Shown here: positions 1-5,422 of the stretch, in pieces
Layout of the letters: the number at the start of each line of letters is the position of its first letter
How positions within the stretch are numbered: position 1 is the first letter of the stretch
Origin: JASHVB01 sp049522565
GTDB lineage: Bacteria; Pseudomonadota; Alphaproteobacteria; Acetobacterales; Acetobacteraceae
NCBI GenBank assembly: GCA_049522565.1
Contig: JBEKNT010000180.1
Coordinates: forward strand, 1-12,552
Direction of reading: 5' to 3'
DNA length: 12,552 nucleotides
The notes under the pieces: generated by a model
Databases searched by the model: none
Seen by the model: the letters and a program-made list of their open reading frames with translations, nothing else
Told to the model about the DNA's origin: nothing
Program-made: the position numbers and the translations under genes

Positions 1-57
1 ACGATGGCGACACCGGCGCAGCGCGCCGTCCCCCCTCCCGTCCATCCAGCCAACTGA
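1..57 (+). CDS. Possible C-terminal end of an upstream gene (partial)
   Basis: Frame 1 is open from the window edge to a TGA at 55-57, giving 18 codons, most of which end in G or C as in the real genes of this window. A stem-loop array starts 7 bp after the stop, as would be expected behind a gene end. The peptide is Pro/Ala-rich and matches no family I recognise. Such a short stretch could be open by chance, so this is a weak call. Confidence 0.25.
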   Translation, partial: TMATPAQRAVPPPVHPAN

Positions 58-63
58 AGGGTC

Positions 64-136
64 CCAAGGGCTCCGCCCTTGGCGGGGCTCCAAGGGGCCG
101 AGCCCCTTGGTGGGGTTCCAGGGGCAAAGCCCCTGG
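64..136. repeat. Array of three related stem-loops
   Basis: Three perfect hairpins follow each other at a period of about 27 bp. The first is CCAAGGGC-TCC-GCCCTTGG (64-82), the second CCAAGGGGC-CGA-GCCCCTTGG (90-110) and the third CCAGGGGC-AAA-GCCCCTGG (118-136). They share the same sequence plan and 3-nt loops and are joined by similar GGGG-rich linkers. No T-run follows any of them, so a classical intrinsic terminator is not shown, although a role in ending transcription or stabilising the mRNA of a gene to the left is possible. I see nothing else between the array and the GNAT remnant at 341. Confidence 0.85.
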
Positions 137-340
137 CCTTGCTTCGTCCACCCGATTGCCCTGGCGGCCGCGGCATGTCTCGTCTGTCGGCACGACGCGG
201 AGCGCACGGCGATGTCACAGGGATGGGGGTGCGTGCGTGATGCCTGCCTGGCCAGGCGGCGGTGACGCAATCCGGAGGCGCCTGGGAAGCGTGTCTGTCG
301 GGACCAGCGGGGGAGCCGCTTCCGGCAGCCTCGAGGTGCC

Positions 341-820
341 TTACCGCCCTGCGCGTGTCGCCTCGGCGGTGGTGGCCCGGTGATCCTGCCAATCGCTGCG
401 CCGCAGGCGATACAGCACGAGCCGCTTCAACGCATGCCCATCCGGTACGCCTGGATGATCGAAATCGTCGGACGCCGCCCGGCGCATACCCAACCGCTGC
501 ATGACGGCGCGGGACCGCAGGTTGGCCGGAACCGTAATCGCAACGATCTGCTGCAGGTCCAATCGTGCGCCATCCTGTAGCGCCAACGTTGCGGCTTCCG
601 TCGCAAGGCCGCGACCCCAATACGCGGGGTCAAGCCGCCAGCCAATGTCGACCGCGGGCGTGAAATGCGCCTGGTACGCCACGTGCGTCAGACCGGTGAA
701 GCCGATGAACGGGCAGACGCCGGGCAACTCCACCGCCCAGGGGCCAAAACCGTGCCGCGCGAAATTGGGTGGCAAGGTTCTGGGTAGTCGGCCGGGTACC
801 CTACGACCCGCTCGTGGCAC
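341..820 (-). pseudogene. GNAT-family N-acetyltransferase, N-terminally truncated
   Basis: This resembles the RimJ/RimL-like branch of the GNAT superfamily, which transfers acetyl from acetyl-CoA to an amine; the substrate cannot be told. From about residue 20 the sequence is classical: ARHGFGPWAVE (21-31), GFTGL (40-44), the VDIGWRLDP strand (57-65), the acetyl-CoA loop YWGRGLATEA (67-76), an Asn at 100 and the RLGM motif (109-112). The end (residues about 129-145) is also typical. What is missing is the start. Family members carry roughly 45-60 more residues (beta-1, alpha-1/2) before this point, but here the frame offers only a GTG at 820 and meets a stop at 833-835. The first 19 residues, rich in Arg and Pro, do not look like the family. 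I read it as a 5'-deleted remnant. A short functional variant or a sequencing error is possible. Confidence 0.65.
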
Positions 821-898
821 GCTGGCGTGATCTCAAGCGTGGTGAAAAATCTTACACTCCTCCGATCCGTCATAGGCCAACTGATTGATATATTTCAT

Positions 899-914
899 CG
901 GCGCAACTCTTGCT
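899..914 (+). promoter_or_regulatory. Candidate sigma-54 (-24/-12) promoter
   Basis: The sequence CGGCGCAACTCTTGCT has GG at 900-901 and GC at 912-913, separated by exactly 10 nt, with a full TTGCT in the -12 element. This fits the RpoN pattern TGGCACG-N4-TTGCW except at three positions of the -24 half. It lies 47 bp before the PEP-CTERM start codon, in an AT-richer stretch. No better sigma-70 pair is visible: the nearby TTGATA at 884-889 has no -10 at proper spacing. Confidence 0.45.
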
Positions 915-961
915 TAATAACTTCCCAGCCGCTTGGTCGGCACCAACAAGGACACTTTACC

Positions 962-1699
962 ATGTTCGGACGACTGATGACCGGAACCGTTGGCGGCGCC
1001 GTGCTGTCCTGTGTCGTGGGCAGCGGGGCGTACGCCGGCACCATCGCTCAGGGCTTTGAGGATGGTGGGTTCACTTTCTATGCCCAGTATCTGAGCGATA
1101 CCGCCACGCTCGCCACCTCGCCCTCGCCCGTGTACGCCGGCACCTATTCGGCAAACATCGGGGTCTCGTCCGGACAGGACGATGCCGAAGTCGATATCAG
1201 CGTCGCCGGCAACGGGCTGACACTCGGCAACCTCACGTCGGCCAACTATTGGGTCTATCTGGCGTCCGGCAGTAACACCAACGCTCCCTACATCTACTTT
1301 CCGATCGCCACGCCCGGCGGCGAAGCCTATGTCCTCATGTTCAATCCGCCCGATATCGGCATCGACTTGTCAGCGGACGAATGGACCAATATCCAGATCA
1401 ATCCCAACACCACGTCGTTTCATATCTTCGGCGTTGACACCGGCATCGCCGATCCAAACAATGTGACGCTGGCCGAGATTGCCGCCTCCGACTACTCACC
1501 CGGCGTTACCTGGGGCAGCTTCGCCATCAACTATGCCGACATCGAGGTGGGCCAGGAAGGCGATACGCTGGCATCCAATTACTACGTTGACAACCTCACC
1601 ATCACCGACTCGGTGCCGGAGCCGGCGCCAATGGCGGTGCTCGGCGTCGGTCTGCTCGGCCTCGCCATGGTGCGCCATCGTCGGGCAATGCGTGCCTAG
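962..1699 (+). CDS. PEP-CTERM sorting-domain protein, secreted
   Basis: This is a 245-residue exported protein of unknown function with a C-terminal exosortase sorting signal. Residues 1-25 form a signal peptide (hydrophobic core about 8-20, likely cut after AYA at 23-25). The middle is rich in Gly, Asn, Thr, Asp and aromatic residues with alternating strands, suggesting an extracellular beta-sandwich. The end holds VPEP (218-221), a hydrophobic helix (about 223-237) and a basic RHRRAMR tail, which is the PEP-CTERM arrangement. Such proteins are known to be processed by exosortase (EpsH/XrtA) and are linked to exopolysaccharide; no exosortase is in this window. The ATG at 962 is chosen because AAGGA at 948-952 sits 9 nt upstream and the signal peptide begins there. 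The frame is open further upstream to 827, but those residues do not fit a secreted protein. A possible sigma-54 promoter lies at 899-914. Confidence 0.88.
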   Translation: MFGRLMTGTVGGAVLSCVVGSGAYAGTIAQGFEDGGFTFYAQYLSDTATLATSPSPVYAGTYSANIGVSSGQDDAEVDISVAGNGLTLGNLTSANYWVYLASGSNTNAPYIYFPIATPGGEAYVLMFNPPDIGIDLSADEWTNIQINPNTTSFHIFGVDTGIADPNNVTLAEIAASDYSPGVTWGSFAINYADIEVGQEGDTLASNYYVDNLTITDSVPEPAPMAVLGVGLLGLAMVRHRRAMRA

Positions 1700-2279
1700 A
1701 GGATGGCGGAACAGCGACGACGGACAAGCGACGGCCTTTCGATGTTGGCCGGCAGCCTTCAACTGCCTGGACCACTGCGTAGAGCGTCCAACCACACCGC
1801 CTGAGGCACCGCTCACCGGATCAAACCTTGTGCCGCACAACATTCGAGGAGCAGGTAGGCAATGCCCTTCGCCGTCTCGACCGTCTTTTGACCAGCGACG
1901 GTCTGGGACCCTTGTCCATCCAGTTCTGGCATGTTCAGCGCCGGTGGATGGTCCTGGATCGTGTCGAATACGTTTGGCGGCTAGGGTCGGTGGCGAGGGT
2001 GTGGAGGCGATTCTCCAAACGGTTGAGAACTCCAGTTCCCAGAGGTCGGCGGCAGCCGTCCACCCACGGTTCTGGAACCCTGCATAGCCAGTCCCAGCGG
2101 GTTCGGCGGCCGGCAGTCGGTCGTAATCGGGTGTGGAAAGGATCGACCGGACGTTCGGCAGCAAGGATCACCGCCACATGGAATTTTTGAGACCACATCG
2201 GGATGTTGCCTCTTGACCGATCAGGCCGGCTGGCAGTCAGATATCACCAAAAGACATCGAAGAAGGGGAGGAATACCTC
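1700..2279. other. Gene-free stretch with degenerate dispersed repeats
   Basis: No reading frame here has a recognisable product or a convincing start. From about 1926 the sequence resembles parts of the gaps at 2646-3136 and 3506-4024: a GGTGGCGAGGGT-type block (1988-2011) and a block at 2071-2150 are shared. Just before the next gene the sequence becomes more AT-rich (from 2185) and contains TTGACC (2213-2218), but no -10 hexamer at normal spacing. Confidence 0.6.
2071..2150 (+). repeat. Dispersed repeat, copy A
   Basis: The copy reads GGAACCCT, then CCAGTC, then GGGTTC and GGCAGTCGGTCGT, ending in AAGGATCGACCGG. The same order of blocks with the same spacing occurs at 2901-2970 and 3719-3800. 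GGAACCC and GGGTTC within the unit are complementary and could form a stem. Confidence 0.6.
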
Positions 2280-2645
2280 ATGACCGAACTTCACGGTTAT
2301 CATGCCCACATCTATTACGGGAACGAAGACCGCTCCCCGACCGCCGACAAGGTGTGTCAGGAACTCGCTGCGAAATTTCCGGTGGAGCTTGGCACCAACA
2401 ACGGCATCGCCGGTCCGCATCCGATTGCGCAGAGGCAGGTCATCTTCAACGCATCGGCGTTTGCTGAGGTCGTCCCCTGGCTGATGTTCAATCGGCAGGG
2501 ACTTGACATACTGATCCATCCACTGAGCGATGATGAATACGACGATCACACTGCCAATGCGCTGTGGCTCGGCAATCCTGTTCCGCTGAAATTGGAAATC
2601 CTGCAACACGGGCCATATCCGCCGGGTTTGTTTCCATCCCGCTGA
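2280..2645 (+). CDS. DOPA 4,5-dioxygenase family protein
   Basis: This 121-residue protein belongs to the small DOPA_dioxygen family (PF08883-like), fungal and bacterial extradiol-type enzymes that open catechol rings such as that of L-DOPA. It is likely cytosolic. The family pattern is clear: YHAHIYY at 7-13 with His8 and His10, GPHP at 45-48, a WL...NR.GL.ILIHP stretch (67-81) with His80, and DDHTANALWLG (88-98) with His90. These histidines are the expected iron ligands or acid-base groups. The length is normal and the protein looks complete. The ATG at 2280 follows a strong Shine-Dalgarno sequence (GGGGAGGA, about 2266-2273). It stands alone with repeat-filled gaps on both sides, so the physiological substrate is unclear; bacterial members may use other catechols. 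Confidence 0.85.
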   Translation: MTELHGYHAHIYYGNEDRSPTADKVCQELAAKFPVELGTNNGIAGPHPIAQRQVIFNASAFAEVVPWLMFNRQGLDILIHPLSDDEYDDHTANALWLGNPVPLKLEILQHGPYPPGLFPSR

Positions 2646-3136
2646 TTTCGGCACAGCCGTCGGACGGCTTGGCGGCGAGGGTCTGGGGACGGTCTCTGGT
2701 AGGGGCTGGCGGACGGTAACGGGACGGTCGTGAGGACCGGTCGGTCAGAGGGGGTGGAGGCGATGGTTGGAGGGTGGATGCGGGCCGACTCGATAGACGT
2801 CGCCGAAAAGGTTCCGAAACCAGCGACGGCGCAGCCTAGGGAGTGGTTCGATGCCGTTCAGCGACTACAAGCCGCCGTCCAGAGACGATCATCCAGCGCC
2901 GTCCGGAACCCCTGCTCGGCCAGTCTGGACAGGTTCAGGGGGCGGCAGACGGTCTCGGGCCAGACCGTTGATCCAGATCAATGGCACGGCCTCTGGAAGG
3001 GTGCCGAATTGCTACTGCCCAGTCCGGGAAGTGGCTGCCAAAGCCATTTGTGCTTGCTTACGGATCGCCCAACTTTTGCTTGGATAGGAAGCGACCGGCT
3101 GGTTTGATGTAATGTAACACGAAAGGGATGACCCTC
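2646..3136. other. Gene-free stretch with repeat blocks
   Basis: No convincing gene is visible. It holds a GGCGGCGAGGGTCTGGGGAC block (2671-2690), matching 3804-3823 and more loosely 1988-2011, and the second copy of the dispersed repeat (2901-2970). The last 70 bp are AT-richer and run into the Shine-Dalgarno of the lipoprotein gene, but I cannot assign a convincing promoter. Confidence 0.55.
2901..2970 (+). repeat. Dispersed repeat, copy B
   Basis: This matches copies A and C in block order: GGAACCCCTG, CCAGTC, AGGTTCAGG, GCGGCAGACGGTC. At its end the palindrome ACGGTCT-CGGGCC-AGACCGT (2949-2968) has perfect 7-bp arms. Copy B lacks the AAGGATCGAC tail seen in A and C. Confidence 0.6.
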
Positions 3137-3505
3137 ATGGTCACAACTAAGCATCGCCTTGGCGTCATTGCGGCTGTCATGGTTGCCGGTGCGCTCGCCG
3201 GATGTGCATCTGGTCAGAGCCAGACCGCCGCTGCTCCGCCGCCTGCGCCGGCTGCTCCGTCGACTGCGCCAATGCCGCAGCCTTCCGCACCACCTGCTGC
3301 CCCTATGCACCAGCGCATGTCGCACCATGAGTTTGTTGAAAGCGTCCAGACGGCACTCAATAACAACGGCGCTCAGCTCACGATTGACGGTCGCATGGGG
3401 CCGAAGACCGCCGCTGCGCTGCGCGCATTCCAGCACCAGCACAATCTGAAGGTCACCGGGCGACCAGATCGGGAAACCGTCCAAGCACTCGGCGTCCGAC
3501 GTTAG
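3137..3505 (+). CDS. Small lipoprotein with peptidoglycan-binding domain
   Basis: This is a 122-residue lipoprotein. After a short basic N-region (KHR) and a hydrophobic helix, the lipobox LAGC (20-23) puts the lipidated cysteine at 23. Ala at +2 favours sorting to the outer membrane. Residues 28-58 are a Pro/Ala-rich linker. Residues 63-120 form a PG_binding_1 domain (PF01471-like) with the typical DGRMGPKTAAALRAFQ core (84-99) and GRPDRETVQALG near the end. The likely role is tethering the outer membrane to peptidoglycan from the periplasm; no catalytic domain is attached. The ATG at 3137 is preferred because AAAGGG (3122-3127) is 9 nt upstream. An in-frame ATG at 3128 directly abuts that Shine-Dalgarno and would only add MTL. 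It appears monocistronic. Confidence 0.88.
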   Translation: MVTTKHRLGVIAAVMVAGALAGCASGQSQTAAAPPPAPAAPSTAPMPQPSAPPAAPMHQRMSHHEFVESVQTALNNNGAQLTIDGRMGPKTAAALRAFQHQHNLKVTGRPDRETVQALGVRR

Positions 3506-3652
3506 GGTCCGAGTAGTGCCGGCGGGGTGGCGTGTGGCCGCAGAGACGCAGCCGCCATCCCGCACACTTGCCTGCCGTTGTGCTCTCAGGCCGGCCTTTT
3601 CCCGGAACGGCCGCACGATCTCGCCGATGTCCATCAAGCTGACCGACCGCTG

Positions 3653-3829
3653 CCAATCGTCCTCCCAACCGTCTCCCACCGTCACGCCAAGGTCAGCAGC
3701 AGCCGGATCGGCGGAACGGCCAGGAACCCTCACCAAACAGTCCACCAGGGTTCAGGGCGGCAGACGGTCGTGGATCGGGGATGCAAGGATCGACTGGGAG
3801 ATCGGCGGCGAGGGTTGGGGGACGATTGG
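3653..3829. repeat. Inverted-repeat-flanked element (copy C inside)
   Basis: The arm CCAATCGTCCTCCCAACCG (from 3653, to 3673) is the near-perfect reverse complement of 3810-3829 (19 of 21 positions with one gap). Between the arms lies the third copy of the dispersed repeat. The 177-bp size and layout resemble a small non-autonomous element. No transposase and no clear target-site duplication were seen. Confidence 0.5.
3719..3800 (+). repeat. Dispersed repeat, copy C
   Basis: Blocks in order are CCAGGAACCCT, ACAGTCCACC, AGGGTTCAGG, GCGGCAGACGGTCGT, ATCGGG and AAGGATCGACTGG. They match copy A (2071-2150) nearly end to end, including the tail, and copy B (2901-2970) in the first part. Confidence 0.6.
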
Positions 3830-4024
3830 CGAGTTGTTTGGCGACGGTTGGCTGGATGGTAGCGGGTGGAAGTTAACGGTTCGGGCCGTCGATGGCGGCG
3901 GTCAGTGCGTTCAGGTGGCAGTTGCGCAGGTTGGTGTACTGACCGTTTTTGAAGAAATGTCGGGACCTGATGAAGAAATCACCGCGCCGGCTGCCATCTC
4001 AGACAAAGCATTGATTTTATTTGA

Positions 4025-4105
4025 TGCCCGCCGGGGGATTCGAACCCCCACGCCTTTCGGCTTCGGATTTTAAGTCCGCAGCGTCTACCATTCCGCCAGG
4101 CGGGC
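4025..4105 (-). tRNA. tRNA-Leu (anticodon UAA)
   Basis: The gene folds as a long-variable-arm tRNA. The acceptor stem is GCCCGCC (4099-4105) with GGCGGGC (4026-4032) and discriminator A at 4025. The D-arm GCGGAATGGTAGACGC is typical of tRNA-Leu. The anticodon loop CTTAAAA gives UAA, reading UUA/UUG. The variable arm is GCC-GAAA-GGC, and the T arm is GGGGG-TTCGAAT-CCCCC. The 3' CCA is not encoded (TCA follows), so it must be added by the CCA-adding enzyme. The first anticodon-stem pair is a G-A mismatch. Confidence 0.97.
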
Positions 4106-4115
4106 GCACGCGCCG

Positions 4116-4144
4116 ATTATAGCAGGCGATCGGCCGAGGGGCAG
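4116..4144 (-). promoter_or_regulatory. Promoter of tRNA-Leu
   Basis: Read on the minus strand, a perfect TATAAT (4116-4121) ends 10 nt before the tRNA 5' end. A weak -35 (CTGCCC, 4139-4144) lies 17 nt further upstream. The spacing fits a stable-RNA promoter with a very short leader. The -10 is convincing, the -35 less so. Confidence 0.7.
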
Positions 4145-4263
4145 TGCCGGATATTCCCGCGGTTCGGGCGCTGGCAACGCGGCCCGGCCACGCTTGACCG
4201 ACTCGCAGCATGTTGCGCATGCCGGCCTAGTCGGTGAAACCGTTACAGCGTTGGGTGGGGCGC

Positions 4264-5409
4264 ATGGCGAGCATGGCATTCGGCCGCACGGTTTGGGTGG
4301 CGCTCGCCCTGACCGTCTCTGCTGCCGCAACGCTGCCGGCGCGGGCGGTCGAGGGCGCAAGCGGCAAGGACATCGTCGCGCTCGAGACCGGCGGCTCGAA
4401 CGGGATCACGATACGGCTGGCCGAGGATCTGGCGAGCCTGGTGGATGACGGCGCAACCCGGCGCATCCTGCCGGTGGTGGGCCATGGGGGCGTGCAGAAC
4501 GTCGCCGACCTGCTGCAGACGCCTGGTATCGACATGGCGATCCTGCAATTGGACGTCCTCGATTATGCACGGACGCAGAATCTGTTCCCGGGCCTTGAGA
4601 ACCTCAGCTATGTCGCCAAGCTGAATTACGTGGAGTTCCACCTGTTGGCCCGTCAGGAGGTGGGTAGCACCGCCGACCTGGCCGATAAGACCGTCAGCGT
4701 GGGTGAGCGTCTTGGCAATACGGCGATTACCGCGAGCCAGCTTTTCAAGCTGCTGAATGTGTCGGCCACCCTGACCAACGACGAGCCGGACGTTGCGGTA
4801 GCGAAGTTGCGGCGCGGCGAAATCGGCGCGGTCGCCTTTGTCGGCGGCAAGCCGGCGCCGCTGCTGCGCATGCTGCCACCCCAAGGCCTGCATCTGCTCT
4901 CCATTCCACTGACCCCGGAGGTGATCGCTGCCTACGTCCCGACCCGGCTGAGTGCGGCGGAGTATCCGGGGTTGGTTCCGGCCGATACGTCGATTGATAC
5001 CGTCGCAATCGGGACCGGCCTGTTCGTCGGTCCCGTCGCAGCCGATTCCGACGCCTACCGCAAGATCGCCAACATGGTGGATGCGTTCTTCACCCAGTTC
5101 CAGACCCTGCTGGCCCCGGGTCACCATGGCAAGTGGGCCGAGGTCAACCTGTCCAGCGAAATCCCGGGCTGGCACCGGTTCCCGCCGGCCGACGAGTGGC
5201 TCAAGCGCAACGCCTCGATCGTGGCGGGGCAGGATCTGCGGGCGATTTTCATCCGCTTCCTGGACGAGCGGGAGAAGGCGATCGGTGGGCCGCAGATGTC
5301 GCCGGAACAGAAGGACGCGCTGTTCGATCAGTTCCGGCGCTGGCAGAGCACCCAGACCCAAACCACCCAGACTCAAGCCAGCCAGACTCAAGCCAACCAG
5401 ACCCATTGA
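4264..5409 (+). CDS. TAXI-family solute-binding protein
   Basis: This 381-residue periplasmic binding protein is of the TAXI type (TRAP-associated, NMT1_3-like). A signal peptide covers about 1-28 (core WVALALTVSAAATL, ARA cleavage). The mature part shows family marks: TGGSNGITIRLAEDLA (42-57), GGVQNVADLL (75-84), IDMAILQLDVLDYA (89-102), then DLADKTVSVG (138-147) and a second domain ending with helices and PGWHRFPPADEWL (301-313). TAXI proteins normally deliver substrate to a fused TRAP permease, but none is nearby. The extreme C-terminus (361-381) is an odd Gln/Thr-rich tail encoded by a 15-bp tandem repeat. ATG 4264 is taken because it gives a normal signal peptide and has a G-rich stretch upstream. 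ATG 4273 and GTG 4234 are alternatives; GTG 4234 has no visible Shine-Dalgarno. The next gene follows after 13 bp. Confidence 0.85.
   Translation: MASMAFGRTVWVALALTVSAAATLPARAVEGASGKDIVALETGGSNGITIRLAEDLASLVDDGATRRILPVVGHGGVQNVADLLQTPGIDMAILQLDVLDYARTQNLFPGLENLSYVAKLNYVEFHLLARQEVGSTADLADKTVSVGERLGNTAITASQLFKLLNVSATLTNDEPDVAVAKLRRGEIGAVAFVGGKPAPLLRMLPPQGLHLLSIPLTPEVIAAYVPTRLSAAEYPGLVPADTSIDTVAIGTGLFVGPVAADSDAYRKIANMVDAFFTQFQTLLAPGHHGKWAEVNLSSEIPGWHRFPPADEWLKRNASIVAGQDLRAIFIRFLDEREKAIGGPQMSPEQKDALFDQFRRWQSTQTQTTQTQASQTQANQTH
5347..5406 (+). repeat. 15-bp tandem repeat encoding a Gln/Thr tail
   Basis: Four in-frame 15-bp units (5347, 5362, 5377, 5392) share the core CAGAC(C/T)CAA and encode xx-Gln-Thr-Gln pentads: ST-QTQ, TT-QTQ, AS-QTQ, AN-QTH. 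The gene stops immediately after the last unit. Units 2 and 3 are the closest to each other, suggesting expansion by slippage. Confidence 0.85.
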
Positions 5410-5422
5410 AGGGCACAGCCTG

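Larger units (their letters stand above)
3506..4024. other. Gene-free stretch, repeat-rich, before the tRNA
   Basis: No supported gene. One plus-strand frame stays open here but reads straight through the tRNA, so it is spurious. The stretch holds repeat copy C and its inverted flanks. From 3945 to 4024 it becomes AT-rich, without a clear hairpin plus T-run for the tRNA transcript. Confidence 0.6.

Noticed and set aside
1496..2164. 222-codon minus-strand open frame overlapping the PEP-CTERM gene
   Set aside because: It runs antisense through a convincing coding region and then repeat DNA; composition is low-complexity with no recognisable motif.
2213..2244. TTGACC box as -35 for the dioxygenase gene
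   Set aside because: Only CAGATA or AGATAT at 19-20 nt spacing could serve as -10; too poor to list as a promoter.
2978..3745. 255-codon minus-strand frame across the lipoprotein gene
   Set aside because: Antisense to a gene with lipobox and PG-binding domain, and made partly of repeat DNA.
64..3829. CRISPR array
   Set aside because: The repeated hairpins and dispersed blocks have no constant repeat plus unique spacer pattern, and there are no cas genes in the window.
3516..4073. Long plus-strand open frame after the lipoprotein gene
   Set aside because: It reads into the tRNA-Leu gene (its end translates the tRNA complement) and spans the dispersed repeats. No domain and no Shine-Dalgarno.
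4194..4222. TTGACC as -35 for the binding-protein operon
   Set aside because: No acceptable -10 hexamer at 16-18 nt downstream (GCATGC).
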